DNA of 64,000 nt from Septoria linicola (GCA_024114885.1 CP099425.1:1798001-1862000), one strand, 5' to 3'; shown: positions 11,280-23,430, counted from the first letter of the stretch. Made by a program: numbers and translations. Notes: a model not told the origin generated them from the sequence alone.

Positions 11280-12222
11280 ATGGAAGACAAAAATGGGCGC
11301 GCAAACGGCGCCAATGGTACTTATACTCCAGAGGAGCCACAAACCCCAACAACTCCTCCTAGATCAAAGCATACCACGTTGGCATTGACAGAGTACACTG
11401 CCACTACGTCCTCAATTTCTACGACGCCCAAAGAACGAGCTCGAGCTATCCTGCCTGAGCATCTACTTCTGCCAAATAGTCATCCAGATGTAAGTGATCC
11501 TCTGTCTGGTTCGCACGCCGGACACTATGTTTGTTCGACGTGAATCACTGCATTCTCTTCTACTAGAGAGAATTGAGACTGCAGAAGTCTGGTGCAGTTC
11601 TAATACCAACCAACACAGTATATCCGCCTTATCAAGACCGCCAAAGTCTACGATATTGTTGAACAGACTCCACTCACACATGCGGTCAATATCAGTAATC
11701 GACTAGAAACGACTGTCTCGCTCAAGCGAGAAGATCTGCTCCCAGTTTTCTCTTTCAAGCTACGAGGTGCCTACAACAGAATAGCACATCTTACTAAAGA
11801 AGAGAGATAGAAAGGTATTATCGCATGTTCTACAGGTAACTACGGCCAAGGCGTCGCTTTCTCGGCTCAAAAGCTCAAGATCCCCGCTACGATCATGATG
11901 CCTCTAGGTACACCGGCGATCAAACATTCCAATGTCTCTCGGATCGGTAGTAACGTGGTCTTACATAGTGCGGATTTTGATAAGGCGAAAGCAGAGTACA
12001 ATCGTAGAGTAGTAGCCAAAGGTTTGACTAATATCTCACCTTTTAATAACCTATATATTATCGCTAGACAAGGTACTATTAGTATAGAGATCTTACGACA
12101 AGCAGACCTAGATAAGTTAGAAGCTATCTTCTATTACGTTAGTAGTAGTAGACTAGTTACTAGTATTAGAACCTATACTAAGCGCTTTATACCTTACGTA
12201 AAGATTATTAGTATCGAGATAT
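11280..12222 (+). pseudogene. Biosynthetic threonine deaminase (ILV1-like), RIP-damaged and truncated
   Basis: Exon 1 (11280-11490) opens with ATG. A 128-bp intron (11491-11618) leads to exon 2, which matches the catalytic domain of threonine ammonia-lyase: YIRLIKTAKVYDIVEQTPL, KREDLLPVFSFKLRGAY with the PLP lysine, CSTGNYGQG, MPLGTPAIKHSNV, RQGTISIEILRQ. A TAG at 11808-11810 interrupts the frame where the family has Trp or similar. Further on, the Gly-rich PLP phosphate loop reads SSSRL instead of a run of glycines, and other Gly-to-Arg/Ser changes follow TpG-to-TpA. Similarity stops near 12222, so the end of the catalytic domain and both regulatory ACT-like domains are missing. Threonine deaminase starts isoleucine synthesis; this copy cannot function. 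Mutation density rises toward the island. Confidence 0.85.
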
Positions 12223-12639
12223 ATAAACTTAATATAGTATATATATCTTAGGTATTTTAGTATACTAAGAATATCGATACGTATTCTAACTCGAGGTTTC
12301 TATAGCTAGTTACTTTTTCTAATAATAATTAACTTATTATATTAACTAGTTATAAGCTCTCGTACTACTACTCGTAAGAGTAGTACTATCTAGTATAATA
12401 AAAGATCTCTAGTAAGCGACTTAAAGACCTCTAGAAGGCGACTCGAAGATCCTCTAGAGTACTATATAAAGTACTATATCTACTAATACTATTCTCTCTA
12501 TTAGCTTTAAGCTAAAGAGGTTATAGAATTAGATCTAATAAGAAGATTTAATTAAATTAGTACTCTAGAGCGCGAGACTACTCTATTATATTAATAGAAT
12601 ACGTACTAAACTACTCGCTTAAAATAAGAACGAGATATA

Positions 12640-13180
12640 AGAAGCTTTTAAAGATAAGGTAGATAAATAGGTCGTAAGAGACTAATAAGTACGCCTATAT
12701 ATACTTATATAATACGCTAATTACGTCTACGTTATACTTACTACTCTTAAAACCTCTAAAAAGGTTAGAGAGTAACTTAAGAAGACCTATAGTTAATAGG
12801 GTTTTATATACGACTTTAGCGACTTTAAAAAGTTTCTAGAATACTACTTTAATAGTAAGGATATTAAGAAGTTTACTAACGAATTTAGGCGTAAGGTTAA
12901 TAATCTAAAGGATATAAAGGCTACTATTATAGATATATTCGTAGCCTACTAGATAATTAGTTTACCTTCTTAGTCCTTAGCTTCTATAGATATATCGTTA
13001 TCTAGTAGAGAGAATAAAGTAAAAGCGAGTAGTAGCTTTACTAGAGATCTTCGAATTTACTTATTAAGCTAGTTAGATAAGCTACTATCTAGTATTATAG
13101 GCTAGCTAGTAGATACTAATTTACTTATAGAGCTCGTTCGAATAGGTTCTAAGAGTATATTATACTCTTCTTAGTTAAGT
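12640..13180 (+). mobile_element. Copia-type gag relic, RIP-mutated
   Basis: One plus-strand frame read through TAG/TAA gives a gag-like protein: VILTTLKTSKKVRE, DFSDFKKFLEYYFNSKDIKK, FTNEFRRKVNNLKDIKATI, then SLASIDISLSSRENKVKASS. The pattern fits the helical gag region of fungal Copia-like elements. No adjoining protease, integrase or RT could be followed in the same orientation, so this is probably a fragment. Assignment to Copia rests on the pattern alone. Confidence 0.5.
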
Positions 13181-13930
13181 TTTTAAATAAAATATAGTTA
13201 TCGTTTAAAACGATAACTAAAAGATAAGAGTCTAAAGTTTTATTAGCTATTAGAAAGTAAACGTTAAACTTTTTATAATACTAGAGCTATATTAATTATA
13301 CCTAACGAGTAAAGGTATATCGTGTCGTATAGTTCGACTATTTATAGTAAGGCGCGTCTATCTTACTTATTCGAGTAATCCGCTATATAACTATAGTAGT
13401 ATAATATTATATTAGCCTATACTATATACTAGGTCCGAGGCCTTAGACGTAATTAGTACCTTTAGCTAAACGATTAGCGTCTAACGCTATACTAGAGCTT
13501 ATTCTAAGCGTTCTATATACTAGAGAATACGAGATTACCTAAATAGGTCTAGCCTATCTTATAGCCTCTACGCTATCTAAACGAGAGCGTTTTTACGCTA
13601 AACTAGAGTCTAATCGAAGACTATTATAGGTATAGAGACTCTAAGTAAATCTCTAATATAGTAAGTCGCTTTACTATCTATATAATAATTACTAAATAGA
13701 TCTATACTAAGGAGTACTAGAGGTTTATAACTTTTCTAGATTAGAGCGATATCTACGTTCTAGAGGCTTCTACGTTATTATAGCCTTTTAAGTCGCCTCT
13801 TATATAGGCTCCTTTAGGCCTCTTATTAATATTTATAGTATATTAGTTCTCGCGTTAAGGCTATCTTCTACTTTCTACTCTTCTAGTCCTAGTATAAGAG
13901 AGAAGAGATAGCTCTACTTTCGGCTCTATT

Positions 13931-14208
13931 AATAGATAATAACTATCCTAATACTAACCTTCTAGGTAGGTATAAGAGTAGCTATTATAGAATAAGACCT
14001 ATTTAGAGAGTAATAGTCTTATAATACGTAGGTTAAATAGTAATAACGAGCTTAAACTAGTAGTTCTAGAACTAAGAGCCTATACTAGGACTATAGGATA
14101 TTAAATTAATTAAGTAGAGTAAATATTACTATCTTAGAAACGAGCTACTACCTTACTTTTATACTAAAGCTACTAAGTATAGTATATAGGTAGGCCTTTA
14201 CCTTACTA
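13931..14208 (+). repeat. 278-bp dispersed repeat, copy 1
   Basis: This segment is matched over its full 278 bp by the reverse complement of 33,568-33,845. The two differ almost only by transitions, as expected for independent RIP of one ancestral sequence. Left and right flanks differ between the copies, so the ends are element ends. The terminal bases could derive from an LTR, but no internal element or terminal inverted repeats can be shown. Confidence 0.8.
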
Positions 14209-14209
14209 C

Positions 14210-16250
14210 TACTATATTTACTTCGGCTAGATACCTTATAACTATATAACCTTATTAAAATATACTATTATATTTAGTCGAGTATCTAACGTTATCTCTA
14301 GGATCTTAATAACTTTCTAGAGCTAGATCGTCGAGTCGAAGAAGTATAGGATAGTATTCGCTACTATATTCGACGCTATTCGTTTAAAGTAAATAAACCT
14401 AGTCTTACTTATTTCGAACGTCGCTCTACTATCCTTCGACTACTACTCCGTCTATCGTAGTACTTCTACCTATAGTATCTTAGTCGTCTCTTTATAGTTA
14501 GCGCTAGTCTACTATACTATAAAGTTATCGATAAACTCGAGCGACCTATCTTACTTATTAATCTTACTTTCTACTAGGCTAGCGTTATAGAAAACATATA
14601 GTAAGAGAGAGAGTAGAGACTCTTATAGTATACTAGCGTAGCTAATAGGCGCGTATTTAGATATATAGTTACTTATTATAATACTCTTTATCCGATTCTT
14701 ATAAAAACTATAAATCTATTAGACTATCTAATCTAGAATATCTCGCTCTCGTAGACGCTAAGCTAGGACTATAGGATATAGTCTATTAAAGGCTCCTTAT
14801 ATATCGAATATTATAAGAGAGAGTATATACTTTCTCTTCTATACCTTATAGATCTTCTCGACTAAGATATCTAACGCCTACTCGTAGGACTACTACCTCT
14901 ATATACTAAAATAGTTAGTTAGTAGTAAGAAGAATCTTTCTATAAGGTATAATAGCCTCGCTACGATAATACTCTCGAGGCCTTTACTAATAGTTAGTAA
15001 TAACGAGATAGGCTAGTATATCTTTAGTACTATATAGTCTAACTTACCTAGCTTTCTTAATATAATAATCCTAGCTATCTACTACGACTAAGAAACGTAG
15101 CCTAGATCTAGCGACGTCTAGTAGATCTATCGTATCTACGAGATAATATATTATAGGAGCTACCTCTCGATATAAAATATAATTCTATCTACTCTAGGCG
15201 CCTTTTTTAAGTTCTATCGAAAGATAGCCTAGCGTATCTCTTCTACTATAATATAAGAGAATTCCTAAGGTATACCTAGCTTCTACGCTAGCGCTTATAG
15301 TTCGCTCGCTAGACTATATAGTTTAGGTTCTAGTAGAATAGGAAAGAACGTTACTATTAATATATCTACTTTTACTTCGTCTATCTCTACTATAGCTATA
15401 TCTTTTACTAACGCTAGAACGACGTTCGTTTAGTATATAGTACGAGCGTAACGATTCGTCTTCTAGATATTATTTAGGTCTATAAGAAATTCTTTCTAGT
15501 ATTTCTACTTCTACTTCTCTATATATTAGAAGTATTCTCTATAGATCTTCTAGAGAGCTTATCTTGTCTCTAATATATCTTTCTCTCTCTACTATAGAGT
15601 TATTATATAGTTCTAAGATACTAAGAGAGTTTTCTATAGTAGAGAGAGGTTAGGTAACTACTATCTCTTTATATATAGAGACGGCTTTATTTATAGTACG
15701 TATTAATAAATAATATCCTTTACTATATATATAAAGCGTTCTATAGTATCGTCTAGAGTTTCTTCTATAGCCGCTATAGGTAGAAAGACTAACTATAGCT
15801 ATCGTACTATCTTTAGGCCGATTTATAACTAGTTAGCTCTCTCTAGTATTAGTCGACTTAGCCTCGACTATAGCTATAACGCTTAGGTAATAAACTCGAT
15901 CTCGATAGCTCTATAGTTAGGACCGTAGTCGTACTTATAAGTACGATACTATAGTAACTAATCTACTAGCCTAGAACTAGCTAAAATAATATCGACTATT
16001 AAGTATTAGTTTTTACTAATATATTACTAGGTAATAGTTCTTATAGAGAGTATAGATTAGAGGCTAAATTCCTAAGCGAAGTATATAATTAGTATCCTCT
16101 CTATCTTTCTTTACTTTATAAGAATATCCTACCTTCTCTAGAGTAAATAGTATTAGTTAAAGTCTAAGTAGATTAAGATCTCGATCGTTCTACTCTATCT
16201 AGCTTACGCTTCGTCTATAGCCTAGTAGATATATACTAGCTTCTAATTAG
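14210..16250 (-). mobile_element. Tad-like LINE ORF2 relic (endonuclease + RT)
   Basis: Minus-strand translation through stops gives an endonuclease C-terminal part near 15,850-16,200 (FNQYY, VDIILASSRL, YKYDYGPNYRAIEIEF) and then a reverse transcriptase (KAPRVDRI near 15,200, RKLGKLDYIVLKIY and PISLLLTISKGLESI near 15,000, SLLLYVFYNASLVE near 14,580), ending in a post-RT segment near 14,250-14,450. This order is that of Tad/I-clade LINEs. It breaks off at the 278-bp repeat at 14,208. Dense RIP stops make it non-functional. It lies on the same strand as the unmutated ORF1 fragment at 5.8-6.8 kb but is a separate copy. Confidence 0.75.
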
Positions 16251-18861
16251 ACGTTAGAATAGGTAGGCCGAAACGGGTTAGTATATAGGTTAGGCTAGGT
16301 CTTAGCCTACTTATAGAAGATAGTAATAGGTATAGTACAAATATCTACTCTATACTTAGATAGGTTAGGCGAACAAAAAATAGGTATAATATAGGTTTTA
16401 AGTATAACTACGAAGAAGAATTATTCTAGTTAGTATCGACTATAAAAGGAAGTATATAATAGAGTAGTAAAGATAGAGAGAGGGATAATAGTAATAAGCG
16501 GAACGGATAGGCTAATCTAACGTCGACTTAAGTTTATAATATATATAGTTAGTAGACGTAGTCGGTAGCTACGTTCTAGCTCTTAAAGCTTCCCTATAGA
16601 GCGTATTACGCTTTCGCGTACTTCGACGCTATAATTTATCTACCTTTATAACCTCTTTATTATCGCTAATACTATTAAACTTTAAAAGGGCCTTAATTTC
16701 GTTTTTAACCTCCTTATTCTACTTCTCGACTACTTCTATCTAATTACGAGTAAGTTCTAAATTAGAATAAAGAGTAGATACTTCTATAGTAAGTACTACT
16801 CTTATATTATACTTATAATCGCGATATCGATATCGTAATAGTATAATATACGTAAAGGTATCTAGATTATATATCCGATTATAGTAGTTCTAATAACGTG
16901 TAATACTAAAATCTCGTTCGTATCTAGTACCTACTACTAGAATATATAGAATATCCTAGGCTATTTTCGATATAGTAGGGAATATATTAGTAAGAGCTAG
17001 CTATATATCTATAGGATCTATTCCTTCTATATATAAGAAGTCTACTTTCCGATAGCGCTCTAGTTCGTTATTAGGCTCGACTAAGAGGGCTACGTCTAGT
17101 ACTAGTTAAGCTTTATTATCGTCGCTATCGATCTTTATAGCGAAGGAGGTTAAGAAGCTTTATATACCTCGAGGCTACTATTTCGAAGCTTATATAGTAC
17201 TAGATAAAGCTTTATAATACTTTAACTACTCTACGCGTAATTTGCTCTAGTAGAGATCTTCTAAACTATCGTTATCGAAAGCGCCTCGCTTCTAGAATAT
17301 ACTCTTAATCGTAGAGTATAGTAGTACTACTATACCGTAGTAGTCTCTAAACCGTTACTAGGTCCGTTAGTAATATTAAAAGAGCTTAGTATACGCTTTG
17401 TCTAGTACCTTATAGAGTAAGACCTTCTAAGCCTCTTTCTTATACTTGAGTTTCTCGTCTACTTTGTCTAGAATATCGAAAAGAGAGTTATAGTAGCTAA
17501 GGACTAGATAGAGGCTAGGGCCCTTTGTCGTACCGACGTAGGTAGTAGCCTAAGCGAAGGGTATAGTTAGAGACGTAAGGTATTCTAACCGTTACTAGTC
17601 GGTATTAGATAGTACAAGTATTAGTAGCGACTAACGCTTAATAAATTCATCGATGAAGTCGCGTAGTCGACTAAAGCGAGATAGTATTATCGTAGTCGAG
17701 CTCTAACGGGTCCTTACGTCTTATATTACTCGTAGTAGTCTCGTTATAGGATACTTTTACTAGCGTACGTAAGCTTTCGAATAGGGATATAGATTCTTTA
17801 GACGCTCTTTTTAGAGATCTATAAAGCTCTCGAAACGCTAAGAACTAGAGTTTACCTATACTACAAACCTACGGACCTAGGACGATTAATAAGCGCCGAC
17901 TATACTTACTAACTACGATCGTCGACCGTAACTACGATATACTTTAAATAAAAGTTTAGGTAGTCCTTTAAGAGAAGCTACTATATTAGTCTTTTAAAAC
18001 CTTTCTAGAGCTCGTTAATCTTTCTTATCGTCCTAAAACTCTTATAGATCGTTAATTAGTATTATTTATAGTTATATAAAAAAGGCCTTTATAGTAAGCT
18101 ATATTACGTAAGTAAAACACGGAAACCGTTCTAGAATCATAGCTAGCGTAGTAGGCTTAATAGCCTTAATATTAGGGAAGAGATTTGCCTCGTCTAGTTA
18201 AACATCTAGTACTACCGGCTCTACGAGCTCTTCGATCGAAATAGAAGGCTTTACGATTTTCACGCTATACTCTATTAAGTAAAGGCCGATAGCCTTAATA
18301 CTAGCTTACGTTAGTACTAATCGAATAGATACTAGTAAGACGTATATAGACCTATAGAGTATACTATTATTTCTAGCGTTATCGTATATAAGAGCGATTA
18401 GTCGGTCTCTAAGGCTAAACCTTTATAATATATTAAAGAGTAATTTCGAAAGTCGCTCTCTAGTATATCTACTAGTAACGTAGGGAAAGTCTAATATCGC
18501 CTTGTACTATACCTATTTAGCGTCGATCTAGTAGGTATAGATAGTAAGGAATAAAGCTTTTATACCGCTAGACTACTAGCCGTCGACTACGATAGTAACC
18601 TTAGAGGTTCTAGCTAGTATAGCCTTTAGATCTTCCTCGGACCTCTCTTAGACCTCTCGAAGAAGAGCCTTAATCGTCTTACTAGAGCGGAAAGGTATTT
18701 CGAGACTAGGGTTAAGGTATATATATATACGGTAGACTATAGGATTCTCGAAGAAATTAAGTAGTAGGCTATATACTACGATTATTTACGTAGATACTAT
18801 AGGGAAGTTATTAATACTTAGGTCTAGGTCGCCGAGGTAACCCTTACGATTTCGAGCCTAA

Positions 18862-18911
18862 CTATATAAGCTTAATAACGTAGTTAGTAAACGTAGTCGG
18901 TAGGAACTTAT
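18862..18911 (-). other. 50-bp intron with TAGTCGGC-family motif (donor lost to RIP)
   Basis: On the minus strand the interval begins ATAAGT where an intron would have GTAAGT, the G lying after T as RIP requires. It ends TATATAG with CTAAC inside. The body holds CCGACTACGTTTACTAACTA, a degenerate pair of the 13-nt motif. It interrupts the hAT transposase relic. Confidence 0.6.
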
Positions 18912-20721
18912 ATAATAGTCTTTATACTACTAGATATGCTCTAGTAGTATCCCCTTTCTCTTAAATACCTATACGTACTCCTTAGTTCGAAGGTAAGAAC
19001 TAAGACTACTTATACTAATACGGAGGCCCGGATAGGCTAAAGAGGTCTCGTAACCTCGGTAGACTACTTTTAGTAAGGTATCCTCGATATTAATCCTCTA
19101 GTCGAAAAACTTCTAGACCTAGGAGGAATAGGTACTCTCCTATTTAATAGGTATAGTCTTTTATATCCTAAACTTATACTTATAGCGACCTTGTACCTCC
19201 TACTATCGTCGTATATACTAGTCTCTAAAGTCTGTTTTATACTCTTTCTACTATAGATATACTCTGTTTACTTAAGTCTAGTCTAGAGAAGACGTAGATA
19301 TATTAATTAGAATTTTAGGAGTAGTAGGTAGTCTACTAGAGCTCCGCTCTAATACTATATATCGTAGCGTAGAGGGTACTATCGGACTAGATTCGAATTA
19401 TAAAGAGTCTCTAAAAACGCTGTCTTGATATCGTTGTCTTAGTCGAGTACTAGACCTAAGTCCTCTAGTAGCTAGCGATAGATTTCGCCGTAAAGGTAGC
19501 GTATTTATAGGTAGTAGTATTGAAACTAGAAGAGTTAAAGAAGATAAAGACAGACTAAATTACAAAAGTAAGAAAGAGGAGAGCTCTAGACTATCTATAA
19601 AACACGCTATAACTTTACTCTAGTATAACGTCTATAGTAGTTCTTACCTATAGAGAAGCCTAAATTATACTAATTAGACGTAGTGAAGCCTCTTGTCCGC
19701 TAACGACAGACTAGTTAAGAACTCGGTACTAATCTCTAGATTAAGTGCGCTAGGATCTATTAGATCTATAATAATAGACGAAAAGCTAATACTAGCCCGC
19801 TCGCTCTTAAATCTAGCTTGAACTAGACTCTCGACTATAGCTTCGAGCAAAGTCTCTTCCTTATTAAGTATATATTGTTTGTTAAATATGCTATAGGTAA
19901 GCTTCGCGTTTTGTCTCTACTATATAGACATAGTAGGTATAGAGAATCCGTAGGTATTCTAATCGTAGTTAGTAGGAATTAGCTATCTAAGATACTCGAT
20001 AAGGATTAAGAAGTAATTAACGAAGGAGGGCTTCTAGCTAAGAACATTACGTAGTATAGCCCAGTATTCTGTCTAAAAGATATCGTAGGGTATAGGCAAA
20101 ACGCTATTAGTAATATACGACTATAGTTAATTAGTATATAGTCGGCAAATATAGTCGGCGCTTAAGACAGCTAGTAGATATACCTTAACTTAGGCTTCTA
20201 GTACTAATGTCTAAAGTAAGACAGCTAGACCTCGAAGCCGCGGTGTCGTAAAAAGGGAGCTCTATATTATATTAGTAGATAGGAGTTTCTAATAGATAGG
20301 AAGACTTACGCTATCGCTATATACTTATATAGCTATAAGTTTGTCTAGCGCCTTAATCTTAGACTAGAACTCGCCGATTGCCTTGTACTAGTATTAATAA
20401 GTCGCTCTACTATAGTTAGTAGAGCCTAGCGTACTAGTAGATAGCTTAATAGCGTACTTAGCCTAAATGTCCTCCTCTTAAGACAAGCTTAGCGGGTTAT
20501 CGATAATAACGTTTACAGAGTTTCTCTTTAACTTAGAAGGATCTAATAGTACCTAAACCTATATACTACTATCTTCCTTTTCGAATTCTTCTAATATACC
20601 TTCTTTTCTCTTAATCTCCCTATATAGAAGGCGGAGCTCGATATACTAACCTTCTTTATCTTTCTAAGTAAGGTCTTTAGGAGATTTCTTTTCCTCTACC
20701 TTCTTAAGAGCCTTCCTCTCC

Positions 20722-20798
20722 CTATATAATATTAGCGCCGACTATATACGCCGACTACGTTTGCCGACTATATATATAATAGTATAATAGAGACTTAC
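20722..20798 (-). other. 77-bp intron-like interval with three motif units
   Basis: On the minus strand it starts GTAAGT, has GCTAAT 14 nt before the end and finishes TATATAG. The body contains three tandem 13-nt units with core TAGTCGGC at 20,733-20,772. Flanking frames are too decayed to prove splicing. Confidence 0.6.
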
Positions 20799-21450
20799 CG
20801 TTGTTTAGTAAAGCTTGCCTTATAGACTAGTTTCTATTAATTAATATACGTCTTCTACGCGTCCTTGTCGAGGCTATCCTACCCTAGTAGTATAGCTATT
20901 TACTTTACCTTAAAACGACTAAAAGCTTGATTCTTTACTTTACGTTTTCGGTCTACTTTAGCCCTATCTTCGTCTATAGCTTAAGTATATACGCGGTCGC
21001 GTAGTATGTTTAGATTAATCGAGTAGTCTTTAATATCCTTTCTTATCGTAGTAAGTCTTACGCGTTTCGCCTCGAGTTTAGGAAGAGACTCTACCTTACG
21101 CTTCTAACGTACTATTTCTAGGACAATTAGTATTAAAAGTATCGCGTTCGATAGCTATAACGGTTACCTACTAAATAGTAGTAGAATTAGGTAGGTTAGA
21201 CAAGCGATAGTAATATACGACGAATTCAGTTATAAGTATAGGTAGTTAGAAAGCGAGGTTTAGAATTTATAGGAAGTAGAGAAATCTAGAGTCTAAGGGC
21301 TAACTAAGTAGGAGTAACGTTAAGGCAGGTCGCCCCTAGATACTTTAATATAGCTTTTTAGATAATATTAGTTATCGGTATATGTAGTCGGCACTTTACT
21401 ATTAGATTATATCTTAGTATAGGCTAATATATCTACTAAGTCCGCCTATC

Positions 21451-21551
21451 CTAGGTCTCTATAGTATATCTACTAGATAGAAGAAAGATTACTTTAAAAA
21501 GAGAGGTATAGGCTAATTATATAAGACTAATAGTAGATTATAGAGACCTAG
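21451..21551. repeat. Short inverted repeat (hairpin)
   Basis: Arms of about 22-26 bp starting CTAGGTCTCTATA at 21,451 and its complement ending at 21,551, with a 4-bp gap in one arm and a loop of about 50 bp. It may be a small MITE-like remnant or a chance palindrome in TA-rich DNA. No target duplication was identified. Confidence 0.45.
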
Positions 21552-22380
21552 CTTAAAGAGCTTTTATTCTAAAAAGGATATCTTAACTTCTTAAGAAGTA
21601 CTTACTTATTTATACTTACCTTTTCTACTATATATAACCTTATATATTAGCTAGAGATATTATAATTTTAGCTATTATATTAAGAACTATCCTATCGATC
21701 TATAGACTAGGTTTAAAACTCTTTAAGCTACTTAATAAGTTAATAGGCTTAATAGATTACTAAAATAGTATAAATCCTAAGAATCCTATAGTATATATTA
21801 ATAGAATAAATATTTAGTTTTAAGATATTTTAAAGCCTAATAACGAGATACTACTATTAAGTCTATTATAGAGAAAGTTTTTCTTTAGATTTAGAAGATT
21901 CTACTAATCTTTTAGAACTAGCCTTTTTAATTAGTCTTAGAAAAGAGAGAGAGTATTACTACTTTATATTTATATATTTTATACTATCTAGTATATATAG
22001 TGAAAATATTCTCTTCTCTAGTATTATAGATAATTTATTATTAATAGAATAGGCCTTAGTTTAGTATAACTTAGAACTAATAGCTTATTTTGTATTATTC
22101 TATACTAATATCTAATTATATAGATCTAGTAAACTAATATCGACTATAACTATCCTCTAGTTCTACGCTTCTAGAATTAATTAAGATAAGATTTATAGTC
22201 GGTAATCGTAGTCGGTAGTAGTTTTCCTAGTATAGTACTTTCCTATTTAGGTATAGACGTAGGATCTAGTAAGTTTCTTAGTGTCTCTTTAGACCCGAGG
22301 TTCTATAGCTTATAGCGTCTTAGTAAGTTTTAGTATCTTTCTAACTACCTACTTCTTCTTTCTTTACTTCCTTCCTCCTA

Positions 22381-22990
22381 TCTCTATCCTTTCCTTTATT
22401 TCTTATACCGTTCTTCGATTACGACGCTCTATATAGGAGCGATAATCAAGTATCGATCCCTTTAAGCCCTTCTTAGCGTTCACGATCGTATAGTCTACTA
22501 AAAGCAGCTATTCTAGAGAGTACTACTTAGAAGCCTATTAAGCCTTAGAAGAAGGTTATTATAGTAAAAACGAACACTCGTCGGAAGCGTATACCTCGTA
22601 ATAGTAGGTAGAAACGTCGTATCCTTAAGTTAGGCACTATTACGCTTCGTTAGATTAAGAAATTATAGAGTATAATAGAACTATGTATCTAACGCCTCCT
22701 ATTCTAGTAGCTTGTCCGCGAGATCGTTCTTACTTTTAGTAGTAGGCTACGCTATTAATTAGCGGCCTTAGAATGCCTCTAAGAGGCAGCTAAAGCGTTC
22801 CTTACTACTAAATTTAAGATATCTAATCTCCTAGCTATCTATATAAAGCGGGTTATACTATAGGCTAAGGATCTATAGCTATACTATCGTATTCGTATAA
22901 GGTTTACTAGCTAGGACGGTAGTATAGTTTAGTAGAAGCGTAAGTCCGCCGACTATAGATACCGACTATATTTCTAACCTATTATCTTAG
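22381..22990 (+). pseudogene. Histone H3-fold gene relic 1, RIP-mutated
   Basis: One uninterrupted plus-strand frame, read through about a dozen TAG/TAA that replace Gln/Trp codons, matches the histone H3 fold from 22,552 to about 22,910. The order is a basic tail (NTRRKRIPRNSR), KLGTITLR-IKKL (H3: PGTVALREIRRY), IELCI-RLLF--LVREI (H3: LLIRKLPFQRLVREI), AALECL-EAAKAFL, NLLAIYIKRVIL-AKDL-L (H3: NLCAIHAKRVTIMPKDIQL). Loop 1 has the length of canonical H3, while ALECL-EAA and divergent residues recall CENP-A-type variants. The N-terminal extension is unlike canonical H3. A 51-bp interval at 22,940-22,990 with GTAAGT, TCTAAC and TTAG looks like an intron and carries the TAGTCGGC motif. H3 genes are not a usual part of any transposon class I know. 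Confidence 0.8.
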
Positions 22991-23347
22991 TAGATATATA
23001 GCGAGTTCCTCTAGGGAATAGAGAGGTCGTTAGTGCCTTAGGCTTTAGACCCTGAATTCTAGCTCTATACTAAAACCTTATAATTTTAACCTTACGACTA
23101 TAACTCTAAACAAATATAATATTATTAATGTTCTATCGCGTTCTCGCGCGATATAGTGCTTCTAATTAACTACGACTTTCTTAATCGTCTCGTATAAGAC
23201 GCCGCTATACTTACGCCTAAATAACGCGCTCTCGCTAATCAAGTATCGCGTTCTTCTACTCTATTAGCGTAACTTTAAATAGAGGGAGCTAGCGACTAGC
23301 CTTAAGGATAGGCTAATAATCTAATTCTTATTAATATATAAGATAGT

Positions 23348-23430
23348 AATAATAAAGACGCGCCTAAAGAGGACAATAATAAATACGCGCCTAAAGAGGA
23401 GGATAATAAAGACGCGCCTAAAGAGGAGAA
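23348..23430 (+). repeat. 27-bp in-frame tandem repeat in H3 relic tail
   Basis: About three copies of a 27-bp unit (AATAAAGACGCGCCTAAAGA plus GGAGAAT-like bases) encode NNKDAPKEE-type repeats in the N-terminal tail of H3 relic 2. The unit has no CpA or TpG, which explains why it survived RIP. Confidence 0.8.

Larger units (their letters stand above)
16560..20850 (-). mobile_element. hAT transposase relic with short introns
   Basis: Minus-strand reading gives hallmarks of a hAT transposase. VTIVVDG is near 18,600, DNARNNSILYRS near 18,380, ERFPCFTYV-I-L near 18,100, and the C-terminal dimerisation block TNIFPTISKIA...DIL...YERDFS near 16,910-16,990, where the family has the ERxFS signature. 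Frames change at several points. At two of them a short GT-AG interval restores the reading or has intron features (18,862-18,911 and 20,722-20,798), and both intervals carry the TAGTCGGC motif. Element ends and target duplications were not found. Upstream coding (19,900-20,850) is part of the same relic or of a neighbour; I cannot tell. Confidence 0.7.

Noticed and set aside
16540..22990. TAGTCGGC motif pairs in opposite orientations considered as terminal inverted repeats of DNA transposons
   Set aside because: Spacings between opposite copies vary widely, several copies lie inside clear GT-AG introns, and no target duplications were seen. The intron explanation fits better, though an origin from a small DNA element is still possible.
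23348..23430. Regular 27-bp repeat considered as a CRISPR-like array
   Set aside because: Contiguous units without spacers, in frame within the tail of an H3-like relic, in a eukaryote; an ordinary coding minisatellite.
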